This document shows positions 25,158-32,798 of a stretch of 64,000 nucleotides of DNA, one piece after another. Within the stretch, counting starts at the first letter, position 1. Every line of letters starts with the position of its first letter. The notes under the pieces are model-generated. The model had not been told where the DNA came from, ran no database searches, and worked only from the letters and a program-made list of their open reading frames with translations. A program made the position numbers and the translations under genes. Origin of the DNA: Mycolicibacterium peregrinum (lineage in GTDB: Bacteria; Actinomycetota; Actinomycetes; Mycobacteriales; Mycobacteriaceae); NCBI RefSeq assembly GCF_001665785.1, contig NZ_LZSO01000008.1, positions 372,001 to 436,000 on the forward strand, read 5' to 3'.

Positions 25158-26598
25158 CGGTGGCGAAGTGCTCGCGGACGGCACCCAGGTCGGCCTTTCC
25201 CGACGGGGTCCGCGGGATGGTGTCCACAATGGCGATCCTGGTGGGGATCTCGTACCGCGCCAGCCGTCCCTGCAGATAATCGGTGAGTTCGGTCGAGGGG
25301 GCAGGGATGCGCAATTCCACCATGGCCACCGGCGTCTCACCGAGGCGCTCGTCGGGAATGCCGATCACCGCCGCGCCGCGTACCGCGGGGTGGCTCTCCA
25401 AGGCGGTGCGCACGTCGTCGGGCATCACCTTGAATCCACCGCGGATGATGGCCTGGTCGGCGCGGCCGAGTATCCAGACGAATCCGTCGGCATCGATGCG
25501 GGCCAGGTCGGTGGTCCGTATCCAGTCCGTGTCGGCGTCGAACTGCGCCGGTTTGACCTCCAACAGCCCCTTCTCGTCGGACCCCAGCGGGTTGCCGTCC
25601 TCGTCGACGACGCGCAGCCGGGCACCCGGATTGGCGCGGCCGACACTGCCGCGCTTGTCCTTCCAGTGTTTCTGGTGATCAGCGAGCGTCCAGCCCGCCA
25701 CTCCGCCACCGAACTCGGTCGCGGCGTACGAGGTCAGCACCGGGATGCCGAACTTCTCGGTGAACGCATCGGCATCGTCGGCCGACAGCGGGGCGGTGCC
25801 GGAGGTGACCGCGCGGATGCCGGCGAGGTCGTCGCGGGTGAGGTCGGAGTGCAGCACCATGCGCAGTGCGGCCGGCACCAGTGACACCGCTCGCGGCTGG
25901 TGCTCCCGCACGGCGTCGGCCCAGCGCTGGAGCTCGAATTTGGGCAGCAGGACGAACGGCCGTGCCTCGGCGATACACAACAGGACCCGGAACACGCCGC
26001 CGACGTGGACCAAAGGCGAGTTGACGATGGCCACCCCGCGTCGCAGTTCGGTTGGTGCCGGTGAGTTTTCGGGATCGCGGCCGATGACGCTGCGGGCGAG
26101 CATGTCGTACGTCAGGTCCACGCGTTTGGGCGGGCCGGTCGTGCCGCTGGTCAGCATCCACACCGCCACCCCCGGGCGCCCGACGTCGTGCGCCGGATCC
26201 GGGGCGGTAACCACCTCTGGCGCGGTGTCGAGATCACGGATCGTCACGGTCGTCGTCGTGGGGGAGGGCGAGGCCAGCGCGGCGATGTCCTCGGCCAGGC
26301 CGACGAGTACCGGCAGGTCGAGGGCTTCGATGTCGGCGCGGGTGCGATCGTCGCCGCGAGACGGGTTGATCACCACGACGGTGCCGCCGGCTGCCAGCAC
26401 CCCGAGTAGCGCTGCCACGTGGGCGGGTTGATTGCGCAGGAGGATTCCGACGCGCACGCCGGCCGCCGAGGCACCGATGCGCCGCGCGAGCGTCGCAACC
26501 TGCCCCCAGGTGAACCACTGGCCGTCGTACTGGATGGCCGGTGCGGCCGCGTCGAGATCGAGTACCTCGTCGATGCGCCGTGAAAGCGGGTGGGCCAT
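25150..26598 (-). CDS. Acyl-CoA synthetase (FadD-type)
   Basis: This 482-aa ANL enzyme has WMLTSGTTGPPKRVDLT (A3), YAATEFGGG (A5), RTTDLARIDADGFVWILGRADQAIIRGGFK (A7-A8) and the catalytic lysine in TPSGKADLGAV. It is closer to the synthetase at 10508 than to its two immediate neighbours. The start MAHPLSRRID at 26598 overlaps the upstream crotonase stop by one base (TGATG). Three consecutive FadDs imply several acids, or alternative substrates, feeding one pathway. Confidence 0.92.
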   Translation of the reverse strand: MAHPLSRRIDEVLDLDAAAPAIQYDGQWFTWGQVATLARRIGASAAGVRVGILLRNQPAHVAALLGVLAAGGTVVVINPSRGDDRTRADIEALDLPVLVGLAEDIAALASPSPTTTTVTIRDLDTAPEVVTAPDPAHDVGRPGVAVWMLTSGTTGPPKRVDLTYDMLARSVIGRDPENSPAPTELRRGVAIVNSPLVHVGGVFRVLLCIAEARPFVLLPKFELQRWADAVREHQPRAVSLVPAALRMVLHSDLTRDDLAGIRAVTSGTAPLSADDADAFTEKFGIPVLTSYAATEFGGGVAGWTLADHQKHWKDKRGSVGRANPGARLRVVDEDGNPLGSDEKGLLEVKPAQFDADTDWIRTTDLARIDADGFVWILGRADQAIIRGGFKVMPDDVRTALESHPAVRGAAVIGIPDERLGETPVAMVELRIPAPSTELTDYLQGRLARYEIPTRIAIVDTIPRTPSGKADLGAVREHFATDG

Positions 26599-27371
26599 CA
26601 GCGGATCCGGGGCTGTGTCTTGGGCAGGGGACGCTCGGCCAACTCGGCCTTGGCGATCGGATTGCCCAACCGCGTATAGATGAGGCCCTGGTCCATCGCG
26701 GCGCGATACGGCTTGTCCAGGGACTCCCAGATGGCCTTCACCGTGCCCTGGGTGGCAGTCGGCGGTTTCGCCGCGATCGTGGCGGCGATCTCGCGTGCGC
26801 GGTCCCACAGCTGATCTCTCGCCACCACTTCGGTGACCAGGCCGATGCGCAGTGCTGTCTCGGCGCTGAGGCGTTCGTCGTTGCCCATCAACGCCATCCG
26901 CAACGTATCGCCGAGACCGACCCGGCGCATCAGGCCGATCGGCTCCAGCGCCGAGACCAGTCCGGCGCTGACATGGGAATCGAAGAAGGTGGCCTCCTGG
27001 GAGCAGATCACGATGTCGGCCTCGTTGACGAAGTACAGCGCCCCGGCGGTGCACATGCCCTGCACCGCGCAGACCACCGGCTTCCACATCTTCTGCCACT
27101 TGGGGCTGAGCAGTTCACCGGGATCCTCGTGGTTCCAGACGATCTCGGGCTGCCCGTAGCTTGATTTCACATCCAGCCCGGCGCTGAAAGCCCGGTCGCC
27201 GGCAGCCCGTAGTACCACCGCGTTGATGCCTTCGTCGTCCTTGACGGCATGCCACGCGTCGCGCATCTCGTGGCACATGGCACGGTTGAACGAGTTCAGG
27301 GCCTCGGGGCGGTTGAGGGTGATGGTCGCGACGCACGAGTCGTGGTCCAGGTCGAGCAGGATGGTGTCCAC
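26598..27371 (-). CDS. Enoyl-CoA hydratase/isomerase-family (crotonase) protein
   Basis: This 257-aa crotonase starts at GTG 27371, three bases beyond the upstream stop. It has ITLNRPEALNSFN, the oxyanion-hole segment RAFSAGLDVKS and MCTAGALYFVNEADIVI. The two glutamates of classical enoyl-CoA hydratase are not at their usual places: ALYFVNEADI occupies the first region and FFDSHVSAGLV the second. It may therefore be a different crotonase (isomerase, hydrolase or C-C lyase). It is co-transcribed with two more crotonases and three FadDs. Confidence 0.88.
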   Translation of the reverse strand: MDTILLDLDHDSCVATITLNRPEALNSFNRAMCHEMRDAWHAVKDDEGINAVVLRAAGDRAFSAGLDVKSSYGQPEIVWNHEDPGELLSPKWQKMWKPVVCAVQGMCTAGALYFVNEADIVICSQEATFFDSHVSAGLVSALEPIGLMRRVGLGDTLRMALMGNDERLSAETALRIGLVTEVVARDQLWDRAREIAATIAAKPPTATQGTVKAIWESLDKPYRAAMDQGLIYTRLGNPIAKAELAERPLPKTQPRIR

Positions 27372-27373
27372 GG

Positions 27374-28180
27374 CTACCGGGCCTGCCAGTTCGGCTTGCG
27401 CTTCTCGACGAAGGCTCGCGGTCCTTCGAGCGCGTCTGCGGTGCGGACCACCCGCTCGCGGAACGTCTCGGCCAGGATCTCTCCTTCGTGCAGCGGCAGA
27501 TCCAGGGTCTTGTGAATGGCCAGCCGGGTTCCTCGAACCGCCAGTGGGGCATTGAGACACACGGTGTCGGCGATCTCGTGGGCACGTTCCAGTAGTTTGT
27601 CGTGCTCGACGATCTCGGTGATCAACCCGAGTTCGTACGCGCGCTCGACGGTCATGCGCTCGTGCTTGCCCATCAGTGCCATCCGCAGCGCCACGGATCG
27701 GGGGAGTGCCCGGGCCAGGCGCACCATTTCGCGGGCGGCGACCAGACCGATGCTGACGTGCGGGTCGAAGAATGTCGCCTTGTCCGAGGCGATCACGATG
27801 TCACCGGTGGTGACCCAGTCCAGTCCGGCGCCGCAGCAGATTCCGTTGATCGCCACCACGACAGGCTTGGCCATGGTGCGAAACGGCGGGGTGCCCTCCT
27901 GCGGCGCCTCCCACTGTTCGTAGGTGGACAGGTAGGGCCGCTCGTTGACGACCTTGCCGTCGCCCGGGATCTCCTTGACGTCGGCGCCGGTGCAGAAGGC
28001 CCGGCCGGTGGCGGTGACGATCATCAGCCAGACGTTGTCGTCGTTCTCGGCTTCGGCGTAGGCGGCCCGCAGTTCGGTGATCATGTGCGGGGACAGTGCA
28101 TTGAGCGCGTCGGGCCGATTCAGGGTGATGGTGGCCTTGTGGCCGTCCACCTCGTACTTGATGGTCTCGTAATCTGTCAT
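27374..28180 (-). CDS. Enoyl-CoA hydratase/isomerase-family (crotonase) protein
   Basis: This 268-aa crotonase has ITLNRPDALNALS, GRAFCTGADVKE (first oxyanion loop) and GICCGAGLDWVTTGDIVIA (second). Asp stands where the first catalytic Glu is usual, and FFDPHVSIGLV puts His where the second is expected. It shares the unusual HVS.GLV block with the next gene, so the two form a paralogous pair. A simple hydratase role is doubtful; the CoA-thioester binding fold is clear. Confidence 0.9.
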   Translation of the reverse strand: MTDYETIKYEVDGHKATITLNRPDALNALSPHMITELRAAYAEAENDDNVWLMIVTATGRAFCTGADVKEIPGDGKVVNERPYLSTYEQWEAPQEGTPPFRTMAKPVVVAINGICCGAGLDWVTTGDIVIASDKATFFDPHVSIGLVAAREMVRLARALPRSVALRMALMGKHERMTVERAYELGLITEIVEHDKLLERAHEIADTVCLNAPLAVRGTRLAIHKTLDLPLHEGEILAETFRERVVRTADALEGPRAFVEKRKPNWQAR

Positions 28181-28189
28181 CGATTCCTC

Positions 28190-28984
28190 TTATCGCCCGG
28201 TGAAGTCGGGATCGCGGTGTTCCCGGAACGCGGCCAGGCCCTCTTTGAAATCGCCTGTACGGCAAGAGAGTTCCAGGTTGGACAATTCTTGGTTCATGGA
28301 CTGGGTCAGGGTGGCGTGCTGGCCGTAGGCGATGGCCTGCTTGGCCAGCCCGATCGCGACGGTCGGCCCGGCGGCCAGGCGTGCCAATAAGGAGTCCACT
28401 GCCGTATCCAACTCGTCGGCGGGCACCGCGCTGTGGATCAGTCCCCAGTCGGCCGCCTGTGATCCGTTGACCTTCTCGCCGAGTAGCAGCATCCGCTTGG
28501 CCCGGGCCACCCCTGCCAGTCGTGGCAGCAGCCAGGTCGCCCCCGAATCGGGGGTGAATCCCCGGTCCATGAACGGTTCCCAGAATGTCGCCCCGTCCTC
28601 GGCGATGGTGAAGTCGGCGGCGAGGGCCAGGTTGCAACCCAATCCGACCGCCCAGCCCCGCACGGCGCACACGACAGGTAGCTGAATGGTGGATACCAGC
28701 TCGATGATCCGGTGGGCGGTGTGCGGGATCCTCCGGACCAGGTCACCGGTACGGGGCCGTTGCCCGGTGCTGTTGGTGGCAACCCAGTCCGCTCCGGCGC
28801 AGAAGTTTTCCGCTGCGCCGGTGAGGGCGACGGCGCGTAGTGAATCGTCGTGGGCGGCTGCCGACAGGGTCGCGACCAGATCGTCGATCATCTGATGGCT
28901 CAACGAGTTACGCCGCTCCGGGCGGTCGAGCGTGATGCGCAGGGTGGCGTCCGCGCGGGACGTGGTCAGCGAACCGTCAGTCAC
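28190..28984 (-). CDS. Enoyl-CoA hydratase/isomerase-family (crotonase) protein
   Basis: This 264-aa crotonase is the first gene of the minus operon. It has ITLDRPERRNSLS, AENFCAGADWV and VRGWAVGLGCNLALAADF, with Asn in place of the first catalytic Glu, then FWEPFMDRGFTPDSGATWLLPRLAG. The last block, with Asp after TP, is typical of the PaaG/2,3-dehydroadipyl-type isomerase group. The GTG at 28984 has a weak ribosome-binding site. The promoter region shared with the GntR gene contains direct repeats and a palindrome. Confidence 0.9.
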   Translation of the reverse strand: MTDGSLTTSRADATLRITLDRPERRNSLSHQMIDDLVATLSAAAHDDSLRAVALTGAAENFCAGADWVATNSTGQRPRTGDLVRRIPHTAHRIIELVSTIQLPVVCAVRGWAVGLGCNLALAADFTIAEDGATFWEPFMDRGFTPDSGATWLLPRLAGVARAKRMLLLGEKVNGSQAADWGLIHSAVPADELDTAVDSLLARLAAGPTVAIGLAKQAIAYGQHATLTQSMNQELSNLELSCRTGDFKEGLAAFREHRDPDFTGR

Positions 28985-29006
28985 CTGGAATCCAGCCTTT
29001 CCGAAT

Positions 29007-29027
29007 CCATACAGTTGCCCATACAGT
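29007..29027. repeat. 9-bp direct repeat, 12-bp period
   Basis: CCATACAGT occurs at 29007-29015 and again at 29019-29027 in the divergent promoter region between the crotonase operon and the GntR gene. TACAGT within each copy also matches the mycobacterial -10 pattern TANNNT. Confidence 0.6.
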
Positions 29028-29041
29028 AGGCGATGCGGTTA

Positions 29042-29059
29042 CTATCTTGTACAAGTTAG
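29042..29059. promoter_or_regulatory. GntR-type operator palindrome
   Basis: CTAT-CTTGTACAAG-TTAG is an 18-bp palindrome with one mismatched pair; the core CTTGTACAAG (29046-29055) is perfect. It ends 16 nt before the GntR start and is the probable autoregulatory site of that protein, also controlling the divergent crotonase-FadD operon. Confidence 0.65.
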
Positions 29060-29075
29060 CAAGGAAAGGTCGTCG

Positions 29076-29849
29076 ATGGAAGGACGCGTACGGCGCATCC
29101 GGCAACCTCGGGTTGCCGAGATCGTGGCGTCCAAACTGCGCGACGACATCCTGTCCGGCCGTCTGCGTGAGGGTGACATCCTTCCCACTCAGGAGAGCCT
29201 GTTCCAGGAGTTCGGGGTCAGCCCGCCCGCGCTGCGTGAGGCGATCCATCTGCTGGAGACGGACGGGTTGATCTCGGTACGCCGCGGGAACGTCGGCGGT
29301 GCCGTGGTGCAGATGCCCTCGGCTGACCGCACCGCCCACATGATCGGCATGGTGTTGCAGACCCGCGCTGCCACGCCCGCCGATGTGAGCGAGGCGCTGC
29401 TGCGTCTCGAACCGATCTGTGCGGGCATGTGTGCGGACCGGGAGGACCGTGCCACCGAGGTGGTGCCTTACCTGCAGGCCGAGATCGACCGGCAGGCGGC
29501 ACAGTTCGAGGACACCTCGCAGTACGTGCCGAACGCCCGGAGGTTTCACGAAGCCCTGGTGTCCCGATGCGGCAACGAGCCGATGATCCTGCTCATCGGT
29601 TCGCTGGAGTTGATCTGGTCGACGCACGAGTCGTCGGTGTGGACCGGGGAAGACGGTGCAGGCATGTCCGAGAAGACCATGGGGGCCGCGCTGCGCGATC
29701 ACCAGCGGTTGTTGGATGCGATCGCCGACGGCAATTCGGCGCGGGCCACCAAGCTCGCGGCCGACCATCTCACCGCCGCGCGGCGTACCACGCTGGCCGC
29801 CGGTAACGACAAAACCATTGAAGCGAGGTTGATTTCGCATGACAGATGA
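29076..29849 (+). CDS. GntR-family transcriptional regulator (FCD/FadR subfamily)
   Basis: This 257-aa regulator has an N-terminal winged helix (VAEIVASKLRDDILSGRLREGD, ESLFQEFGVSPPALREAI, GLISVRRGNVGGAVV) followed by an FCD-type helical domain with R.FHEALV and DH..LLDAI. The start is ATG 29076, with AAGGAAAGG upstream. It overlaps the following crotonase by 11 bases, so regulator and enzymes are co-translated. The CTTGTACAAG palindrome just upstream is its likely operator. The effector is probably an acyl-CoA of this pathway (inference). Confidence 0.92.
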   Translation: MEGRVRRIRQPRVAEIVASKLRDDILSGRLREGDILPTQESLFQEFGVSPPALREAIHLLETDGLISVRRGNVGGAVVQMPSADRTAHMIGMVLQTRAATPADVSEALLRLEPICAGMCADREDRATEVVPYLQAEIDRQAAQFEDTSQYVPNARRFHEALVSRCGNEPMILLIGSLELIWSTHESSVWTGEDGAGMSEKTMGAALRDHQRLLDAIADGNSARATKLAADHLTAARRTTLAAGNDKTIEARLISHDR

Positions 29850-30738
29850 CCGGGTGCTGTTCGAGGTCGATGCGGACCACCGCATTGCCACCATCACGCT
29901 GAACAATCCCAGGCAGCGCAACTCCTACGATGCGGCGATGCGCGACGAGGTCGCCCGGTACCTCGACATCGTGGCCGAGGACGACGATCTGACCGTGGTG
30001 CTGCTGCGCGGTGCCGAGGGCGTGTTCAGCACAGGTGCTGACATGAACAACGCCTACGGCTGGTATGGCGATGAGCGCTCGCGCCAAGAGCAGAGGGCTG
30101 GAGCAGAGGGGTCCGGCTCCAAGAAGCCCCGCCCGAGTCAGCGGCGCCGACTCACGGTGGACCGCAAGTCGTTTGGCTTCTACCACAACTTCATGGGCTT
30201 CCCGAAGGTCACGGTGGGCGAGATCAGCGGCTACGCGCTCGGCGGGGGGTTCGAGATGGCGTTGATGACCGACATCTCGGTGATCGCCCGTGACACCAAG
30301 ATCGGGATGCCCGCGACGCGGTTCCTCGGCCCCGCCCTGGGCAGCCTGCACATGTTCTTCCACCGCCTCGGTCCGGTGCTGGCCCGGCGGATGCTGCTCA
30401 CCGGTGACATCGTCGAGGCCGGCTCCATCGAGCACCTCGGCATCTTCACCGACACCTGCGATGCCGACCAGGTGACGGCGCGGGCGCAGTACTGGGCGGC
30501 CAAGGCGGCCAAGATGCCCGCCGACGGTGTGGTGATCGCCAAGGAGGCGTTCCGTCTCGTCGAGCAGAGCCAGGCGTATCAGGGGGAGGAGGTGGCCAGC
30601 TACATCTTCCACGCCTACGGCACCAACCTGCAGTTCTCGCCCGGTGAGTTCAACTTCGTCAAGACCCGGGCCCAACATGGCACCAAAGAAGCTTTCCGGC
30701 TGCGTGACGAACATTTCCACGTCCCGGAACCGCAGTAG
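29839..30738 (+). CDS. Enoyl-CoA hydratase/isomerase-family (crotonase) protein
   Basis: This 299-aa crotonase has ITLNNPRQRNSYD, GVFSTGADMNN, and SGYALGGGFEMALMTDI, which keeps the first catalytic Glu. The second position reads GMPATRFLGPALGS without Glu. An Arg/Lys/Ser-rich insertion at about 85-112 (between MNNAYGWYG and FYHNFMGF) makes it longer than standard crotonases. It overlaps the GntR gene start-to-stop, and the thiolase follows 52 bp later. Confidence 0.9.
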   Translation: MTDDRVLFEVDADHRIATITLNNPRQRNSYDAAMRDEVARYLDIVAEDDDLTVVLLRGAEGVFSTGADMNNAYGWYGDERSRQEQRAGAEGSGSKKPRPSQRRRLTVDRKSFGFYHNFMGFPKVTVGEISGYALGGGFEMALMTDISVIARDTKIGMPATRFLGPALGSLHMFFHRLGPVLARRMLLTGDIVEAGSIEHLGIFTDTCDADQVTARAQYWAAKAAKMPADGVVIAKEAFRLVEQSQAYQGEEVASYIFHAYGTNLQFSPGEFNFVKTRAQHGTKEAFRLRDEHFHVPEPQ

Positions 30739-30744
30739 AAACCC

Positions 30745-30765
30745 GTCCTGATACCGTTACAGAAA
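30745..30765. promoter_or_regulatory. Weak match to the TTACTGTAA/TTACAGTAA operator
   Basis: The right arm TTACAGAAA matches eight of nine consensus positions, but the left arm GTCCTGATA matches only five, around centre CCG. It lies 25 nt before the thiolase start. It may be a degenerate member of the operator set found at 38-60 kb, or chance. Confidence 0.25.
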
Positions 30766-30790
30766 CACGATATAGCGTAAAGGTGGAACC

Positions 30791-31972
30791 ATGCCAACAC
30801 CCGTCATCGTCGGTGCCGCCCGCACCGCCATCGGCCGCTCCTTCAAGGGGACGCTGGTCAACACGCCGCCCGAAACCTTGATCACCACGGTCCTGCCCGA
30901 GGTCGTGCGTCGCGCCGGCATCAACCCCGAGGCCATCGACGACCTGATCTTCGCCGAATCCAACTACGGTGGCGGCGATATCGCGCGCTACGCCGCCGAT
31001 GCGCTGGGCTGGGAGTCGGTGCCGGGCCAGGCCGTCAACCGGCACTGCGCGGGATCGCTCACTGCGATCGGTAATGCTTCCGCCCAGATCGGCTCCGGAA
31101 TGGAGCGGGTGCTGGTGGCCGGCGGTGTGCAGTCGCTGTCGTCGTCGCCGCTGATGAAGTGGCGGGTTCCGGGATTCGGTCCCGAGATCGAGTTCATCGA
31201 GCCCTGGATGACCCCGACGCACGTCGAGACCCCGGATGCGCCGATGCGCGACATGTCGATCACGGTCGGCTGGAACACCGCGCAGGCGGCCGGGATCACC
31301 CGTGAGGAGATGGACGCCTGGGCCGCGCGGTCGCACCAGCGCGCCATCGCCGCGATCGATGCGGGCAAGTTCCTCGACGAGATCGTGCCGCTGAAGGTCA
31401 ACCAGCCCGACGGCTCGGTCATCGAGTTCAGCGTCGACGAGCACCCGCGTCGCGGCACCACCGCCGAGAAGCTCGCCGAGCTCAAGGTCCTGCACCCGGA
31501 GATCGAAGGATTCTCCATCACCGCGGGCAACAGCAGCGGCACCAACGACGCTGCCGCTGCTGTCGCCCTGGTCGGCGACGACTATGCGGCCGCGGAGAAC
31601 CTCAACGTGCTGGCCAAGGTCAGGGCCTGGGGAGCAGTCGGCGTCGCCGCCCGTGACACCGGCCTCGGCGGCGTCGAGGTGATCGGCAAGGTCCTGGACC
31701 GGGCCGGTCTCAAGCCGTCCGACGTGGCGCTGTGGGAGATCAACGAAGCCTTCGCCTCGGTGCCCATCGCCGCAGTGCGCAAGTACGGCATCGACGAGGA
31801 GCTGGTGAATTTCTCCGGCAGCGGATGCAGCCTGGGCCACCCGATCTCGGCTTCCGGTGCGCGCATGGTCACCACGCTGATCTACGAACTGCAGCGTCGC
31901 GGTGGCGGTATCGGCGTGGCCGCGATGTGCGCCGGTGGTGGTCAGGGCGGCGGACTGGTCATCGAGGTTTAG
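30791..31972 (+). CDS. Acetyl-CoA C-acyltransferase (thiolase, FadA-type)
   Basis: This 393-aa thiolase has active-site cysteine in NRHCAGSLTAIG (about 87), NEAFASVP, SLGHPISASGARM with the catalytic His, and the C-terminal cysteine in MCAGGGQGGG. All catalytic residues are present, so it should perform the thiolytic step for the crotonase/FadD block. AAAGGTGG precedes the ATG at 30791. It ends 14 bases inside the converging MerR gene, just before a strong hairpin. Confidence 0.95.
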   Translation: MPTPVIVGAARTAIGRSFKGTLVNTPPETLITTVLPEVVRRAGINPEAIDDLIFAESNYGGGDIARYAADALGWESVPGQAVNRHCAGSLTAIGNASAQIGSGMERVLVAGGVQSLSSSPLMKWRVPGFGPEIEFIEPWMTPTHVETPDAPMRDMSITVGWNTAQAAGITREEMDAWAARSHQRAIAAIDAGKFLDEIVPLKVNQPDGSVIEFSVDEHPRRGTTAEKLAELKVLHPEIEGFSITAGNSSGTNDAAAAVALVGDDYAAAENLNVLAKVRAWGAVGVAARDTGLGGVEVIGKVLDRAGLKPSDVALWEINEAFASVPIAAVRKYGIDEELVNFSGSGCSLGHPISASGARMVTTLIYELQRRGGGIGVAAMCAGGGQGGGLVIEV

Positions 31973-32789
31973 CTCGTTTGACGTGAGCCCGACGGGTGAT
32001 CCCGTCGGGCTCACGTTCGTCGGCGGTCTCCGGGGCTGATTCGGCGTCGGCCTTGCCTGCTGCCTGATACTCGTGTAGCTCGGCACGAACAGCTTCGTCG
32101 AAGGCTCGGTCCAGGCTGGCGTGCGCGAGTCGTCGGGCCGCCCTGCGCATGGTGTCCACGAGGTCGGCGGCCCAGGCGAGTTCGGCATCGTTGGTGGGGA
32201 GCCACCCGGGCCCTCGCTGCCGGACCACCTCGGTATGCCCGCCGCGGGTCAGCTCGCGAGCAGCGGCGTCGAGCTTCTTATCTACCGCCGCACTGGTTTT
32301 CAGAAGTATCTCGAGCGGCATTCCGCGGGAGGCCAGTGCGGCGAAGTCATCGATGAGGCGTACATCGCTGACCGAGTAGATGTTCTCGTCTGCAGTGGGC
32401 TCGATCAAGCCGTGGGTGGTCAGACGTCGCAGCATCGACGTGTCCAGGTCGCCGAGGCGTCCCTCCAGCTCTTCGAGGGACATGGTGCGTGGCTGCGGGT
32501 GCGACCACGGCGCGGTGACCAATTCTTCGAGGTCGGACAGATCCAGCACATCGACGAGGTTCTGTCCGGGCTGCAACCCGGTCAGGAATTTCATGATGTG
32601 TTTGAGGGTGAAGCCCTCACTGAGCAACCGGGTGATCGCGCGCAGCTGACGCAGGTGGCGATCGGTGTAGATCGCCACCCGTCCCCGGCGCTGGGGCCGG
32701 GGCAGGAGCCCGTTGTCCTGGTAGACCCGTACGTTCCGGGTTGTCGTCCCCGCCTCCCGAGCGAGGTCGTCAATCCGATACTCGGTCAC
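31959..32789 (-). CDS. MerR-family transcriptional regulator
   Basis: This 276-aa regulator has the MerR winged helix at the N-terminus (YRIDDLAREAGTTTRNVRVYQDNGLLPRPQRRGRVAIYTDRHLRQLRAI, residues 4-52) and a long all-helical effector domain. The C-terminal 30 residues are charged and overlap a strong transcription terminator. The GTG at 32789 is nine bases after the monooxygenase stop, so it is the last gene of the esterase-SDR-diiron-monooxygenase operon and probably its activator. Confidence 0.9.
   Translation of the reverse strand: MTEYRIDDLAREAGTTTRNVRVYQDNGLLPRPQRRGRVAIYTDRHLRQLRAITRLLSEGFTLKHIMKFLTGLQPGQNLVDVLDLSDLEELVTAPWSHPQPRTMSLEELEGRLGDLDTSMLRRLTTHGLIEPTADENIYSVSDVRLIDDFAALASRGMPLEILLKTSAAVDKKLDAAARELTRGGHTEVVRQRGPGWLPTNDAELAWAADLVDTMRRAARRLAHASLDRAFDEAVRAELHEYQAAGKADAESAPETADEREPDGITRRAHVKRAKPR
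31981..32016. terminator. Strong bidirectional hairpin inside the 3' end of the MerR gene
   Basis: A perfect 16-bp stem (ACGTGAGCCCGACGGG at 31981-31996, its complement at 32001-32016) encloses the loop TGAT. It lies nine bases after the thiolase stop and inside the last codons of the converging MerR gene, so it should end thiolase transcription while also encoding MerR residues. Confidence 0.8.
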
Positions 32790-32798
32790 CCCGGAATC

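Noticed and set aside
30659..32188. Minus-strand open frame of 509 codons opposite the thiolase
   Set aside because: Antisense to a clear thiolase with all catalytic residues; no recognisable protein sequence.
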